A stretch of DNA of 64,000 nt from Agelaius tricolor (Eukaryota > Chordata > Aves > Passeriformes > Icteridae). Position 1 is the first letter of the stretch, and the number at the start of each line of letters is the position of its first letter. The stretch is taken from positions 12,994,501 through 13,058,500 of the forward strand of contig JALJCS010000012.1 in NCBI GenBank assembly GCA_023055355.1, written 5' to 3'. The position numbers and the translations under genes were made by a program. Positions 50,546 to 62,068 of this stretch are shown here, one piece after another. The notes under the pieces were generated by a model. That model ran no database searches, was not told the origin of the DNA, and worked only from the letters and a program-made list of their open reading frames with translations.

Positions 50546-52189
50546 CTGTGTGAGGGGACACAGGAGGAAGTTCACTCAGGGCTGTACATGAGAGCAAACA
50601 GCCTTTGTGCAGCTCAAACTCTGTTTCACCTCATTTAACCTCAGGCATGGCATTGTTTGCACTGCTGAAGGAAATAAAAGTGGTTACCAGGGGGTTTGTG
50701 CCTTCTGTGCCTGTGGACACAATCCCAACAGAAGGCTCCTTCTCTAGTGTTTATAATCTAGAAAGCAAACCTGGAACAGCAACAGGCATGGGAGATGAAG
50801 AGAAAGGTAAGCTGAGAGTAGTTGTCTTTATAGAAAGGACAGAGGATGTGAGGTTTGAGGCACAAACTTGAGGAGGCTACCAGGAAATAAATTGAAAGAA
50901 AGAACAAAAGAAAAAGAAGGAATAGAGGAGAAAGAAAGAGGGAACATAGAAAAAGAAGATTCTTCTCAGTGGCAGGCTGGGAAAAGCTCCTGAGCTGCAC
51001 TGGCTGGAGCTCCAGCCATGGGGTGCAATTTCTTTTTTCTGCTGTTTGCCATCCTTCACTTGTGCACATTTTGGGAAAACTTTTAACTGTAACTGTAACT
51101 GTAAAGATAATTCCTTTATCTTTAGCTTACAGTGCTTAGGCTACACTCACGTGTGCAAGTGGTTATTTTAGCCTTAGAAACTGTGGGCCTCAGCAATGCT
51201 GCTGGAAGGTGATTTAAATATGCAGAAGAATTGGCAGGAACGTATGTCTGTATGTCTGTATGAATTTGGGGAGATGTAATGAGTCTGAATCAGTTACACA
51301 GGTTTAAACTCTCTTCTCTAGCTGTGGTGTGAGGGTTAGGCAGAGAGATCCTCCTCATGCCCCATGCTGAAAATAAAAGTGATTCCACTTTCTGATACTG
51401 AAATTACAGCATTAGTTTTATTCTCAACTTTTGATAACAAAGTGATAATGACCTGATACAATTTCCACAATATTTAGAGCTTGCTTGGAAAATTTAGATT
51501 TTAAAAGACTGCCTCCAACTAACTATTCACATTTAAGGAATCTTCTCCAGAACCAGTAAGTTATTTTCCTTTTTTCCATTTATAGTACCTTTTACATCCA
51601 AAGTAGTAGTGGTTTTGAAAGCAAATAGGTAGGCAAATAATGTAATGTTTCCAATAGGCAAAATCTACATTTCAACACTGCATGATGAATCCACCATGAG
51701 CACACCACCAGTGTGACAGACAGGACGTACACGCAGTAAAAGGCAGTTTAAATCCAAGCATTTAAAAAAGTACATAAATTGCTATTCTTGGTATTAGTGT
51801 CACTATTACTATTACTATTAGTATTTCTTTGACGTGGAACTGGGGAAATGGATTCCATCCTGCTAACATTTGATAGGCATCTGACATCCCCTGAATCTCA
51901 GTGTAGCTCTTCTTTTGTCTTGGTAGTTAGGCCTTCACTAATTTAATAAAATATACATCCATGAAGCCAGAAGAAGCAGCTAACACAACATCTCTGTATT
52001 AAAGATTTGTAATTGAGAAATTGCAAACAGGCCTGTTTCACTTACTTGATTTCACTTAACAATGTCAAGCCAGTCATCAAGCCTGCAATCAGGGTTAGGT
52101 TTTCCTTTGAGAGGGAAACTGGGTGAAAATGGGTTTAGTGTTGTAATGTTTTAGTTAATTCAGCATCAAGATAACATCAGTGAACAGTT

Positions 52190-52462
52190 ATGAATTCCAA
52201 ACCACATAAACTAGCATCCCTTATATTTTTATGTATCCTGGGGAGCAGCATGTCCCCCTGTGCTGTCACTAACAATTGTAGTGATCACTCACAGGGGAAA
52301 AGCAATTCCCGCAGAGAGCTGTCAGCCATCACCATCAGTCCTTCCTCAAGGTACTCCAACACAAGGGGAAAGCAACAACTGAACAACAATGGAAGCAGTA
52401 CCACACACTTGGTTTTGCTACTACATGTTTTTTGTGCCACAGCAGTTTCTTTCTCAGCCTGA
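52190..52462 (+). CDS. Candidate GPI-anchored micro-protein frame (90 codons)
   Basis: This is a single plus-strand frame with an in-frame TGA two codons before its ATG. The product begins with a signal-peptide-like segment (KLASLIFLCILGSS), continues with a Ser/Asn-rich, polar middle containing two N-glycosylation sequons (NCS, NGS), and ends with NNNGSSTTH followed by a hydrophobic tail (LVLLLHVFCATAVSFSA). That is the layout of CD52- or CD24-like GPI-anchored peptides. AATAAA lies at 52474-52479, 12 bases past the stop. There is no sequence match that I know of, and a frame this short may be accidental. Confidence 0.2.
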   Translation: MNSKPHKLASLIFLCILGSSMSPCAVTNNCSDHSQGKSNSRRELSAITISPSSRYSNTRGKQQLNNNGSSTTHLVLLLHVFCATAVSFSA

Positions 52463-55109
52463 GAAGGGAGCTAAATAAAGTTTCACTGCTGCCAGTCATG
52501 CAAGGTTTTGAATGTCAGCGCTGCAGATGAACCAGCATAAGCTGCTTTGCAGTTGGAAAATGGGATATTGGGAGGAAAAGAGCAACTCAATATAAAGAAA
52601 TAGGCCATTACAGTTTACAGCATTTGGGATTAACTGTGGTACCAACAGTTTAAAATGCAGCTTGTGTAAATCCTGTTTTCTGCTAAAGGGATATTGCTAC
52701 TGCAAGCAGGTACTTAGAGGGAACATTTTCCTAGGCATGATTTTGTTCCTAAAAAGTATAAATAATACCAGCTTAATTAATGAAATACACCAAAAAATCA
52801 AGTCAGGACAACCCCATCCTGGGCAGACATCCTGCTCTGTATGTCAAAGCTGGCACTCTGAACTACCAGGCTGCTCAGTTATCTTTGTGGTTTCTGGGGG
52901 AGAAGGGAAGCCAAGTTCTTTCATTTAAGCACTGATGCAGGCGAAACTGAATCATACAGCAGCAGTGAGATGTTAGTGGTCCTTGAACTTTCCCTCCCTC
53001 CAATGCCTTTTCTCACAAGCACATACCAAGTGTGGGTGGGATTCACTGGCCAAACTGCTCTAGGGCCAACATTCCTGCACCACTGTGGAACTGGAATTGT
53101 ATAAAGCAGTCATGGCAGGACACCACAGGCCTTGAGCTGACACTCCCCTTTGAAAATGAAGATAAAGCAAGGAAGCCTGTAAGCAGCAGCCCTCTGCCAT
53201 GGTGCACAGGGTGCCTCTGGCTCCAGGGCAGGAGTCCCTCTGCTCCCTTTGCCCATCCTCTGGAGCCCCTGCTCGCCAGTCACACCTCTCTGAGCACAGC
53301 AAAGAATGTAATGCAGCACTCAGCCCAAGCACTTTTATCAACAGGAGGACAAATGGAGCAATGCTGATACACAGAACCAGGCTGAGGGGAGGATGTTTTT
53401 AAAACCAGTGAAGTCCAAGTTAACGTGTTTCATAACAGACTCATCTGACAAAAATGTACTGGGACATTGAGGCTTCTGTTAATTAAGAAGATAATTAAAA
53501 AGTTGTAAATGTAGGACCACTAGATCTGTAAGAGTTTATGAGGTGAATTTACAGCTCAGTTAGGAATGAAAATTGAGGAAGCCCAGCACCAAGCACTGCT
53601 TGTTACACAGACAGCTGGGGGATTTCAGGAGGTTTGGAAGCTGGAGAGGAGAAAACATAGGAAAAGGAAAATGGAAAATATTTACATCAAATATAAATCC
53701 TGTTCACTATTAAGACCTAGTCACCCATGTCAGGTACTGTAAACTCTTTCCTCACACTGATTACCTGGGATGTGGAATAATCACACATGAAGAAATTGCT
53801 CATCAAGGCAGTGGGCCCCATGCTCAGTCCAGAGCCATTTCCCAGAAATCCTGAGCACAGCTTTCAGGAGGTTCACATTTAGTCCTATTATTTCCTAAAT
53901 CAAGTTTGCCAGATTTGTTACTCCCAGCCCAGAAGGTTTTCCTCCCTGGTTGCTGTATCATGCAGTATTATAAATTGTATTTGCCATCCAATCTCTGATT
54001 CAATTCTTTAGTGTAATTGAGCTGCTGGTTGTTACTGACCAGGTTGTTACAGATGCCCTCTCCTCTCTTCTCCTCTCCCTTCAACCACGTCCCTGCTGGC
54101 AGGGCAGCAGCAGCACACCCACAGTGCCTGTGCTGATGGGAGGGAACTCCTGGCCAGGCTGGTGCCTCCCTTCCAGCTGTGACAGCTGTGCTGTGTGCTG
54201 CCAGAGGGGACCCAGCCCCAGCCAGCCCTGCCCAGCTGCAGGACCCACACTGGCCCTGATTCTGAGAGGTCCCACAGCCTGCACTTGCAGCTCCTGCCTG
54301 CTGGATGGGATGGGGGGGCCTACAAAGCCTGTGCAGGCAGGCTCTGCAAGTTTCTGGAACCAGTATGTTCCTGAAGCAGGTTTTCAAAATTGAAGTAAAA
54401 GTCTTTTTCACACTGGTACTTACAATTATTCTATATGGTTCTCTTCCAGTGATCTTTCCCAGAATTTCAAAGCATGTGATTTCTGCCCAATTAGATATAC
54501 ATTAGCATTAATCAGCATTCTCTATGGCTTTACAATGTTTTACACCATTTCTAGTTATTCTCTCTGAACTAATAATATAAAATTCTTGCTGTTAGAGCTG
54601 TCTACAGTTGCACTGGATTCATCTGACTGAAGGCCTTATGACCTGATCCAAACCCTAACATTTGTTTTATAAGGCTTTCATCAAAACCCTGTGGTTTTAA
54701 TGCTTCACTGAGGTGCTGGAACTCTAAACCCTACTACCTCAACCATGACTGCAGTTAAGATGATATATTTGCTTTATAAATTAGACACTGAACAAAGCTA
54801 TTTAAAAAATTTACTTTCTGGGACATCATGGGAAAAGAGAGGAATCTGAGACTTTTTTTTTTTAGTACCTCTACAATGATGTATCTGCTTCAGGAATGGC
54901 TTCTATTTCAGTTTATTATAATGATTTTAGATTAAAAAATTCACCAAGAAAGCTAATACATATTTGTAGTAATAAATATATATGGTGCTCAGCACATCAA
55001 TGTTGCATGAAGCATTTTGCATCTCTGCAGATTTTTTTAAACATTTTTTCTCTCTTAATCATCTCTTATCAGTTACATTCCTGAAGTACAAGAAAAAAGA
55101 TCATTATAC

Positions 55110-55240
55110 CTTGAACAGATCAGCAATGCAGTAAAGAATTATGACTACACCAAGCAGGATCACCAAGCCTACTTTTAGCAAAGATCCATAATTCTTTTCC
55201 ACCGAGAATGTATTTGTAAAGACTGTATTAGACTCCACTT
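55110..55240 (-). CDS. Candidate exon encoding a single membrane span
   Basis: On the minus strand, acceptor TTTTCAATCAG is followed by 43 codons and donor AAG|GTATAA. The peptide reads VESNTVFTNTFSVEKNYGSL, then the hydrophobic stretch LKVGLVILLGVVIILYCIAD and LFK. This is a well-formed transmembrane helix with a flanking Lys on each side. If the donor is not used, a TAA follows one codon later. The entry phase (needs one base) matches the segment at 57944-57988. I recognise no family. Confidence 0.28.
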
Positions 55241-56858
55241 CTGATTGAAAACATTAATCTACTCTTAGAAATATCTTATTCTCTTTGTGTCCTCCTCCAA
55301 CCCCTGCTAATTTTTGTTCCCATACTCTTTCCTTAGCTCATGTTACCCTGATTTTGCAGGGATTTGTTTCCATCAGACTTCTCCTCTTCCCAAGCCCCAC
55401 AACCGTTTACCCTTCCCATTTGACAGGGCCAAGGGTCTTACCCTGGGTGGTGACAGCTCAGCTAAAACCTCCTGCTCAATGGAACCAGTCAAACACAGAC
55501 CTGGCAGGAGAGAGCTGCAAAAGACCATAAGAGTCAAGATAAACCATTTTATGGGGCTGTTTCAAATGAGTGTGTTAGTTGGGCCATTCATGTATCTTTT
55601 TTATGCCCCAGCCATAAAACCACACCTCTTTATGACAATAGCAGGTTGTATGGAAGTCCAAAGCATAAACTTAGTGGAGGAGGGAAGTTCACCTGTTGAT
55701 AAAACACAAATCTTGAACAGAACACCTGGTCCCACTGGCTCCAATCACTGCAGCTAAAAGCAAACAGTTTCATCTTACAGAAGTTTTTGTGGATCACATG
55801 CACATGGCTTTATTTGGGTGCCACTCCTGCTGGCACAGATGATCTTGGCATATCAATTGCTGCTCCTGTGCCCTTATTGAACAAAGTATTTGCCAATGAC
55901 ACACCTGCCTGTTTGCACAAGGGCTTCTCTCCACTGCCCTGCCTAGATTTAATGTCTCTGGTCCTTATTTTATTGCTCTGAAACTTTCACATCATCTCCT
56001 CCCTCACTGTTTGTCATTATTGAGTAAAACAGGAGAAAATGCACTCGTTAACCTTTTTCCTCAGCAGCAAGGACAGAGCCCCACATGCCTTGTGTTTGTA
56101 ACAGTGCAAGAACTGGTTATGGTATCACAATGATGAATACTGAATGAGCATCCACCCTAGACAAAAGACATTTAATGACCCATCTTGCAGATCAGCAAAA
56201 AGGAAAAGAATCCCTTTGATCTTCTGTTAGGCTCAATTAGGAAAGGGAAGTGATCAAACTGTGGGTCTGCACTGACTCTGCAAGGGCAATATCCACCCTG
56301 TCACGGAGGGTGAAATAGACTGTACACCCTAATTCTTGGTGGTATTTCACTCTTCTGTGAGTTTTTATTTCATTTTGTATCAGGCCCTTGAGAGTCTGAA
56401 AGCGATAAAACCAGACATAAAACTCTTCCTAATAGGGAGCCATTTAATTAATTTATTTACCAAATTGTTCATTTAAGTAATGACCCACTTGTCCTAGCTT
56501 CTGCTAAACTTGTTTTTGTCTCAACTGTTGCATTTTCAGAGCATTGAAGTGATGCTGCTCTCATATGGTAGGCTTACTTAAGGGAAAACATTTCAGAATC
56601 AAAGATTTAAAACTGTCCAACCTCTAAGGAGTTTCTTGGTTTAAATACTAATATTTTTTAAAGTTCTTTGAATTTCAAACCATAATATTTGTAAATTAGT
56701 CTTATTTTCAAGGGTTCCAAGCACAGTGTTTGGCAACCCAGTCCTGGGCAACACCAAAGGCTAAACAATGCACCCCTTGTGGGTCTCTACCCAGGTGTTC
56801 TGAGCCTTAATCTACAATTATTTGGAACTAGAGATAGGAGAGAAGATTAAATAAACAA

Positions 56859-57232
56859 ATTCTACAATGATTTGGTTTGCAATGGACTTAAAGCTCATCT
56901 TGTTCCAATCCCCTGCCATGGGCAAGGTCACCTTCCACTATCCCAGGTTGCTCAGAGCCCCATCCAGCTTGGCATTGGACACTTCCACAGATGGGGCAGC
57001 CACAGCTTCTCTGGGCCACCTGTGACAGAGTTTTACCACCTCACAATACAGAATTTCTTCCTTGTATCTAATGTAAACCTCCTCTTTTCCCATTTAAAAC
57101 CATCCCCCCTTGTCTTGTCACTACACACCCTTGCCAAAAGTCCCTCTCCAAATTTCATGTAGCAACTTTAGGTACTGAAAGGTGCCATAACAACCCCAAC
57201 TCTCTCAGCTTATCACAGAAAGCCCTCTGCAT
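56859..57232 (-). mobile_element. CR1 LINE 3' fragment, antisense
   Basis: Recognisable CR1 reverse-complement landmarks are AAAGCTCATCTTGTTCCAAT, CCCCTGCCATGGGCAAGG, GATGGGGCAGCCACAGCTTC and CAACCCCAACTCTCTCAGC. The copy is about 370 bp long, diverged, and has a small internal deletion near its inner end. The peptide frame through it is not a gene. Confidence 0.9.
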
Positions 57233-57665
57233 TATTAATTAATTAATCAATTATTAACAATTTTTTTTTAAAATCTTTTCTTAATCCTGTCCTATACACT
57301 CAGCACACTGTCCTACACATAATAGCCAAAATATCTCCCCTGGATTTGCATAGTTAATAGGACTTTTTCTCTTTTAAATAAAACAGGCTCAAAACTTTCT
57401 CTTGAATTCTAGAAAAGTGTGAAACATACAAGGTATTTCTAGTAGCAATCCTTGCTCTGATCCCAGGCTGCATTTCCTTTCTCAGTTCTTGTTGGTATAA
57501 ATGGGCATTAGCATGACACCTGCTTAAAAGACACGTGGATAGAAAATTAATACAGTCATAATGTCCAAAATGTACCCAAGGTTCTGCAAGCAATCCATAG
57601 ATGACTAAGAAAAGACTTTTGCAGCAATACTGGACCTTGACACATGCACTGTGATATTTCCTTTA

Positions 57666-57776
57666 GGGCCTTGGGCAACGTGGTCTAGTGAAAAGAGTCC
57701 CTGCCCGTGGCAGGGAGGTGGAACTCAGTAATCTTTAAGGTTTCTTTCAATCCAAACCATTCTGTGGTTCTATGAT
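57666..57776 (+). mobile_element. CR1 LINE 3' end, sense
   Basis: A 110-bp fragment ending in CCATTCTGTGGTTCTATGAT, the degenerate octamer tail of avian CR1. It is preceded by TTGGGCAACGTGGTCTAGTG and GTCCCTGCCCGTGGCAGGGA. It is opposed to the antisense copy about 430 bp to its left. Confidence 0.9.
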
Positions 57777-57943
57777 CTGGAGGGGGTAGAAAGAGCAAAT
57801 GCCCATGGTCATTTCTAGATAGAAACAGGTGTTTCTCACAGAGCACTGTCTGTAACAGAAGCTTGCAGGATGTTTCGTGGTTTGGCTGTTGCTGTGTATG
57901 GGTTTTCTATACAAAACACCAGAAGTGTAAATAGAGCACTTAC

Positions 57944-57988
57944 CTAATGTGACTGGAACAGCGAAAAACAAATCCTTCAAATGAGTAT
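57944..57988 (-). CDS. Candidate small exon upstream of the membrane span
   Basis: A 45-nt segment with acceptor CCACTTTGAG and a strong donor TTAG|GTAAGT. It would encode THLKDLFFAVPVTL, and its last G completes a Glu codon with the 55110-55240 segment. Only this frame keeps the join open. Its size makes it weak evidence on its own. Confidence 0.2.
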
Positions 57989-59354
57989 CTCAAAGTGGAA
58001 AAGCACATCAAGGATGAAATGACTTGCAGGTAATTTTTCCTTCAATACTCACCTTGAGTTGAATTAAACTAGGATTTACAATTCTAACACAGGACATACC
58101 ATTTTAATTTAAAAGAAACCAATACAACAACTGAGGGTCAGAAGGAGGAAATTTCTTTTGTTTTTTTGTTGGTTTTTTTTTTTCCAAAACAGCTTCATTT
58201 AGACAACTCTATTAGAAAATGTCCATTTTGGATCATTTCTCGGTTTGTCTAATCCAACAAATAACCAAATTGACACAAAAATATTTTTTTAATATAATAC
58301 AGCCAGCAAAGTCTATGAAGAGAAGTACTTTTGCATCCACCACATTATCAGACAACCAAAGAATCTCAGAACTTACAGCAATTCTGTGTCTTCACTCCCT
58401 TACAGGAAGTGTCTGATCTTCCCACGGGCAAACCAACTTCTCCCCACGTGCTGGTGCCACCTGGGTTTGTGGCACTACAGTGGATTCCCCCCCTCTGCCC
58501 CAGCACACAGTGACAGGCCACCATGACATGACTTTTTCCCACAGAAACCTTCCACTTTTCGAGGTGCAGCACCACCCAGCACTCTCCTTTACACTGGCAC
58601 CTTCTGTTTCTGCAGATGGGGAGTGTCCTGGGGCTGGGGCTTCTCCTCTGCCCACCTGCAGAAGCTGGAGAGATGCTCCAGGTGCAAAAGACTAGGTTGG
58701 GTACTGACCAGAGGAGCTCACGTTGTGGCAGACAGTATTCTGCCCATGACCAGATCTCATAAAATAACTAATAGTTCAGCTGTAAATGCAGGCAGTAAAG
58801 ATAATCCAGTATTGTGTGGCAAAGACTTCATATCAGACAGAGAAAATAAAATCCTTCATTTAAGAGCAGAATATAATTAGAGGTTAAAGGTATGTTGAAC
58901 TTCCATCAGCATCCTGGGTGAAAAAAGGATGATGTGTGAAAAGCTAAATACTGTCATAATGAGCTGTTGCTGCCATCTACTGAACACAAGGAGTGTGAAC
59001 TACACAGATTTACAGTTTGGCTACTGATCAGAAATATTTGTTTGGCTGGATAAGGTAAAATTTCTGTTTCTTTAGAGCAATCACGTTTCTTTCTAGATGA
59101 TATCCAGGACATGAGTTTGCTTTAGAAAAACATTGTGACCCTTTGGGAGATTCTGAATTCTCCTTTGGGACCCACTCCTAGCCCGTGGGGGAACTGGGAA
59201 TTGTGAACAGTGAGCATATGTAGCTCCCATCATGTGAAACACACTGCTATTCATAAGAAAGAGTAATTAGTTAGAGCTACAGGTTGTTAAGACCTTAAAA
59301 CACATGAGCTCTTCTTTAGCAACACCATGCAGAATCCAGGCTGAGGGTGGATAC

Positions 59355-59563
59355 CTGCCCTGTGTGGCAGCTGTAGTTCAGAGGAGTGATCTCCCAGCTG
59401 GAAAAGCACTGGCAGTGGCACTGAATTTCCACCAGGATGCTGAAGGGTGGCACAGAGGTCAAGCAGCCTGCTGAGGGAGCTCTAAGCACCAAGAGCTGTC
59501 CCAGCCCCACTGCTTCTTTTATCCAGGGGATGAGCCTGTTCTTGTATGTCCCAGAAGCTGCCC
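59355..59563 (-). CDS. Candidate Cys-containing ectodomain-like exon
   Basis: A 209-nt minus-strand segment with acceptor GTTTACACTCAG and donor GGGCAG|GTATCC, open for 69 codons in the phase used. The peptide contains GTYKNRLIPWIKEAVGLGQL, then ILVEIQCHCQCFSSWEI and the sequon NYS. A cysteine-bearing, glycosylatable segment would suit the extracellular side of the membrane-span candidate. The family is unrecognised. Confidence 0.22.
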
Positions 59564-60133
59564 CTGAGTGTAAACAGAGGCATTCAAACATACTCATATA
59601 CATACACATTAACAGCAAAAAGCCTTTGATTAACACAAAAAACAGCAACAAAGTCACTAAGTGTGAGAAATCCCATGTTATCATCTGGTTGGAATTAACT
59701 GTAAATTATATGCACATATTGCTTACCTACAAGGTATATACATGGATGCTCACAGCCAAATTCAGCCCTGTGGGTAAATAAAATATTATTTTGTGTTGAC
59801 TTCAATGAGGCTGGACACATTTGCTTAGAGACATCTTTGGCTTGTTAGGGGCCAGAAGAGGACTGGAAGTTTCAGGGGAAAACTGGAAGATAGGTGGGGA
59901 TCCTGCTCAGCTTAAGGCAATGAATTCAGTCGAGTGTTCAGCCACACACAGCTCAGTAACAGTGCACCAGAGCCAAGATTATGGCTACAGTAGCAGTGAC
60001 TTCTGTCTAAAATGGCAAAGGGATTTAAAGAGACAAAAGAAATAATCTGGTTCTTTTTCTCAGTCTACATTCAGGCATGTGGGAGCTGCATTTGACAGAA
60101 CGGCACCAGTGTGAGAACAGCAAAAAGCATCCT

Positions 60134-60209
60134 GTGTTCCGCTGCAAATCCTGTATTCCTCTGCAAATCCTGTATTCCTCTGCAAATGCTGTGTTCCTCT
60201 GCAAATTCC
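60134..60209. repeat. Tandem repeat, four 19-bp units
   Basis: Four consecutive copies of GTATTCCTCTGCAAATCCT with 1-3 changes each, at 60134, 60153, 60172 and 60191. The last copy runs into a perfect 14-bp palindrome. Confidence 0.95.
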
Positions 60210-60218
60210 GGAATTTCC
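60203..60218. promoter_or_regulatory. Palindrome with NF-kB-like core
   Basis: AAATTCCGGAATTT (60203-60216) is a perfect palindrome. GGAATTTCC (60210-60218) matches a kappa-B half-consensus. An AP-1 consensus TGAGTCA lies at 60330-60336. The patch is CpG-richer than its surroundings. Regulatory function is inferred from motifs only. Confidence 0.3.
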
Positions 60219-61330
60219 ACACGAGGGAGCCTCTGGCCCACGAAGCTCACAGGGCGCTTCCTGCCGGGAAAGGTGGCAGCAGAGGTTCCCTGCGAGCTCC
60301 CAATTCGCCCAGACTGATTGCGACTGCTATGAGTCACAGCAAGAGCCAGAAGTGAAATGGTTAACAGATAATGATGATTGTCAGAGCTTGTTAACCACAA
60401 TTATTTTCAAGACATATGTAAATCTGTATAAATACCTAAGTGTGGTATATAATCTAAAACATACTGTTTAAATCTATAAGCATTCCTGAGTTAATTTCAC
60501 TATGGGAACGTTAGTTGCAACTTCCTGACTTCACTGTGTTTGAATTCATATCCATGAACATTAATTTAAAATTAGTCTAAATATTTGTTGAGAAGTAATC
60601 ACCTGATAAATTTAGCTCTTTTTCATTTTTATGAATTATTCATTATCTCCTCTCTTTCCGTTGATGTGTTGGTTGTTTTCAAGAATTGAATTACTGGTTG
60701 ACACTAAAAAAAAAAAAAAAAAATCCAGCATTTCTAGTGATTTGTAAAACATTGCCCTTAGAAACTTGACTGGTGACTATGAGAGCAATTGGTTTTGCCA
60801 CCAATATTTTATGCTACTGGTTTGCTTCTTGAAGAGAGATTTTCAGAGGCATAAGCAAGTTCATACAGCAAACAATTTGCAACAACAGCAAAAAAATCTG
60901 TTTATGTCTTGCATATATATCATTCCTACAAAGGAAGCTTGTATTAGCAAAAGTTGGTGGAACTGTTTGGGAACACTGAGGTGTGGTTGCAGAAATGAAG
61001 AACCATGTGAAACTGCTGAACTGTGAAAAGCTCCTTCTGCCCGGTCATCACAGAAAATACCTGAGCTTGCCAAAGGAAAAGAATAATTCTATTCCAGGAT
61101 GGCCTCAGGCAAGTCTGAATGAAAAATTATCAGCCATCAGATATTACAAAGAGCAACAAACCTTTTCAGGAAAGCCTTGAGCAGATGGCAGCAAGGCTCC
61201 TTAACCCTGGCTGGTACAAAGGGAAGTGATTTGTGAGCCTCCAGCACACAGAGGACCACCACTCAAACTTTATCTATGGCCTGCCTTCAGTGCAAATAGT
61301 GGAAGACCAGATTTTCAGAGTAGAACTTAC

Positions 61331-61376
61331 ATTCCCAAGTGTAGGGCTGGAAGTCTAATTTCTGGCTGCCACTCAT
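61331..61376 (-). CDS. Candidate first coding exon of the unrecognised minus-strand gene
   Basis: A perfect donor (GGAAT|GTAAGT) ends a frame starting at an ATG (61376-61374) and reading MSGSQKLDFQPYTWE plus one base. That base and GG from the 59563 segment give Trp. The frame is also open for nine codons before the ATG, so it might instead be an internal exon. Very small and speculative. Confidence 0.15.
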
Positions 61377-61820
61377 TAAAACGATCTTTGTCACAAAATT
61401 AATTTACTAGAAAATGTAACTTCCATTCTTCCAACTCACTGGAAGAGATAACTTCAGCTTCCCATCGGGTATGTCTTTATATTTGTTACTTTCAAATCAG
61501 TTTGCTACTATTAATTAAATAACAAATCAGAAAATTACTTCTAAAATTATAAAAAAGCAAAAGCCCCAGAACACACCCTCATGTGGTTAGAAACTGGTAC
61601 CAGCACTTGCAAAACATCAAAGGCTTCTCTAAACTTAGACTTTCATCAGTGATGCTGCAAGCCTTCATCTAATCTTTCATGATTTCCCATACAGGAACAT
61701 CAAAAGAGAAAGCAGAGAATAGCACTGTTCCAAAGCAACAGTGCTCTGTGTGAAAAGTATGTGTTTAGCTATTACACATAAAAAATATAAGTGGGAAATT
61801 ATTATTTACATGAGACATCT

Positions 61821-61826
61821 TTTAAT
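61821..61826 (-). terminator. Candidate poly(A) signal of PLSCR5
   Basis: ATTAAA on the minus strand is the first canonical or common-variant hexamer after the PLSCR5 stop. It implies a 3' UTR of about 220 nt. Confidence 0.35.
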
Positions 61827-62029
61827 AAACATCATCATTAGCTCCCTGTCTTTTCCTATAAGGAACAAGGATTTTTGCAGTTCAAAATCATGTCCAAAGC
61901 TCAAGCGATTTCTGGAAGAAAATGAAAAAGAATTAGAAATGTATAAGCCTTCAAAGCAGGAAGATAAATTTATGTTAATTTTTACCTACTGAAACACATT
62001 CTGCATATTTCATTGTTTCTGTCATCTTG

Positions 62030-62068
62030 TTATAATCCATCCAAAGAGTTTTCAAAGAACATTAAGTC
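62030..62068 (-). CDS. PLSCR5: PLSCR5 terminal coding exon
   Basis: Acceptor TTATTTGTAG is followed by DLMFFENSLDGL and TAA (62032-62030). The tail resembles the human PLSCR5 C-terminus. A minus-strand ATTAAA at 61826-61821, about 200 nt past the stop, is the nearest poly(A) signal candidate. Confidence 0.9.
   Translation of the reverse strand, partial: DLMFFENSLDGL

Larger units (their letters stand above)
48900..61330. other. Intergenic or unassigned region between the PLSCR1-like gene and PLSCR5
   Basis: About 12.4 kb without a recognised gene. It holds two CR1 fragments, a small tandem repeat near 60.15 kb, short simple repeats ((TAACTG)3 near 51085 and a GTATGTCT repeat near 51242), and the low-confidence candidate exons listed separately. 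Confidence 0.6.

Noticed and set aside
53968..54411. 147-codon minus-strand frame
   Set aside because: Ala/Cys/Gly-rich translation of a GC-richer patch with no domain and an overlapping open frame on the other strand.
56872..57162. 96-codon plus-strand frame
   Set aside because: Lies inside the antisense CR1 fragment.
60025..60400. Cys-rich minus-strand frames with EGF-like spacing (CGNSGIC)
   Set aside because: Generated largely by the 19-bp tandem repeat. All three frames are open and no canonical splice pair bounds them.
61741..61992. Plus-strand frame ending with a charged segment (CPKLKRFLEENEKELEMYK)
   Set aside because: It is antisense to the PLSCR5 3' UTR, short, has no family match, and only a possible acceptor supports it.
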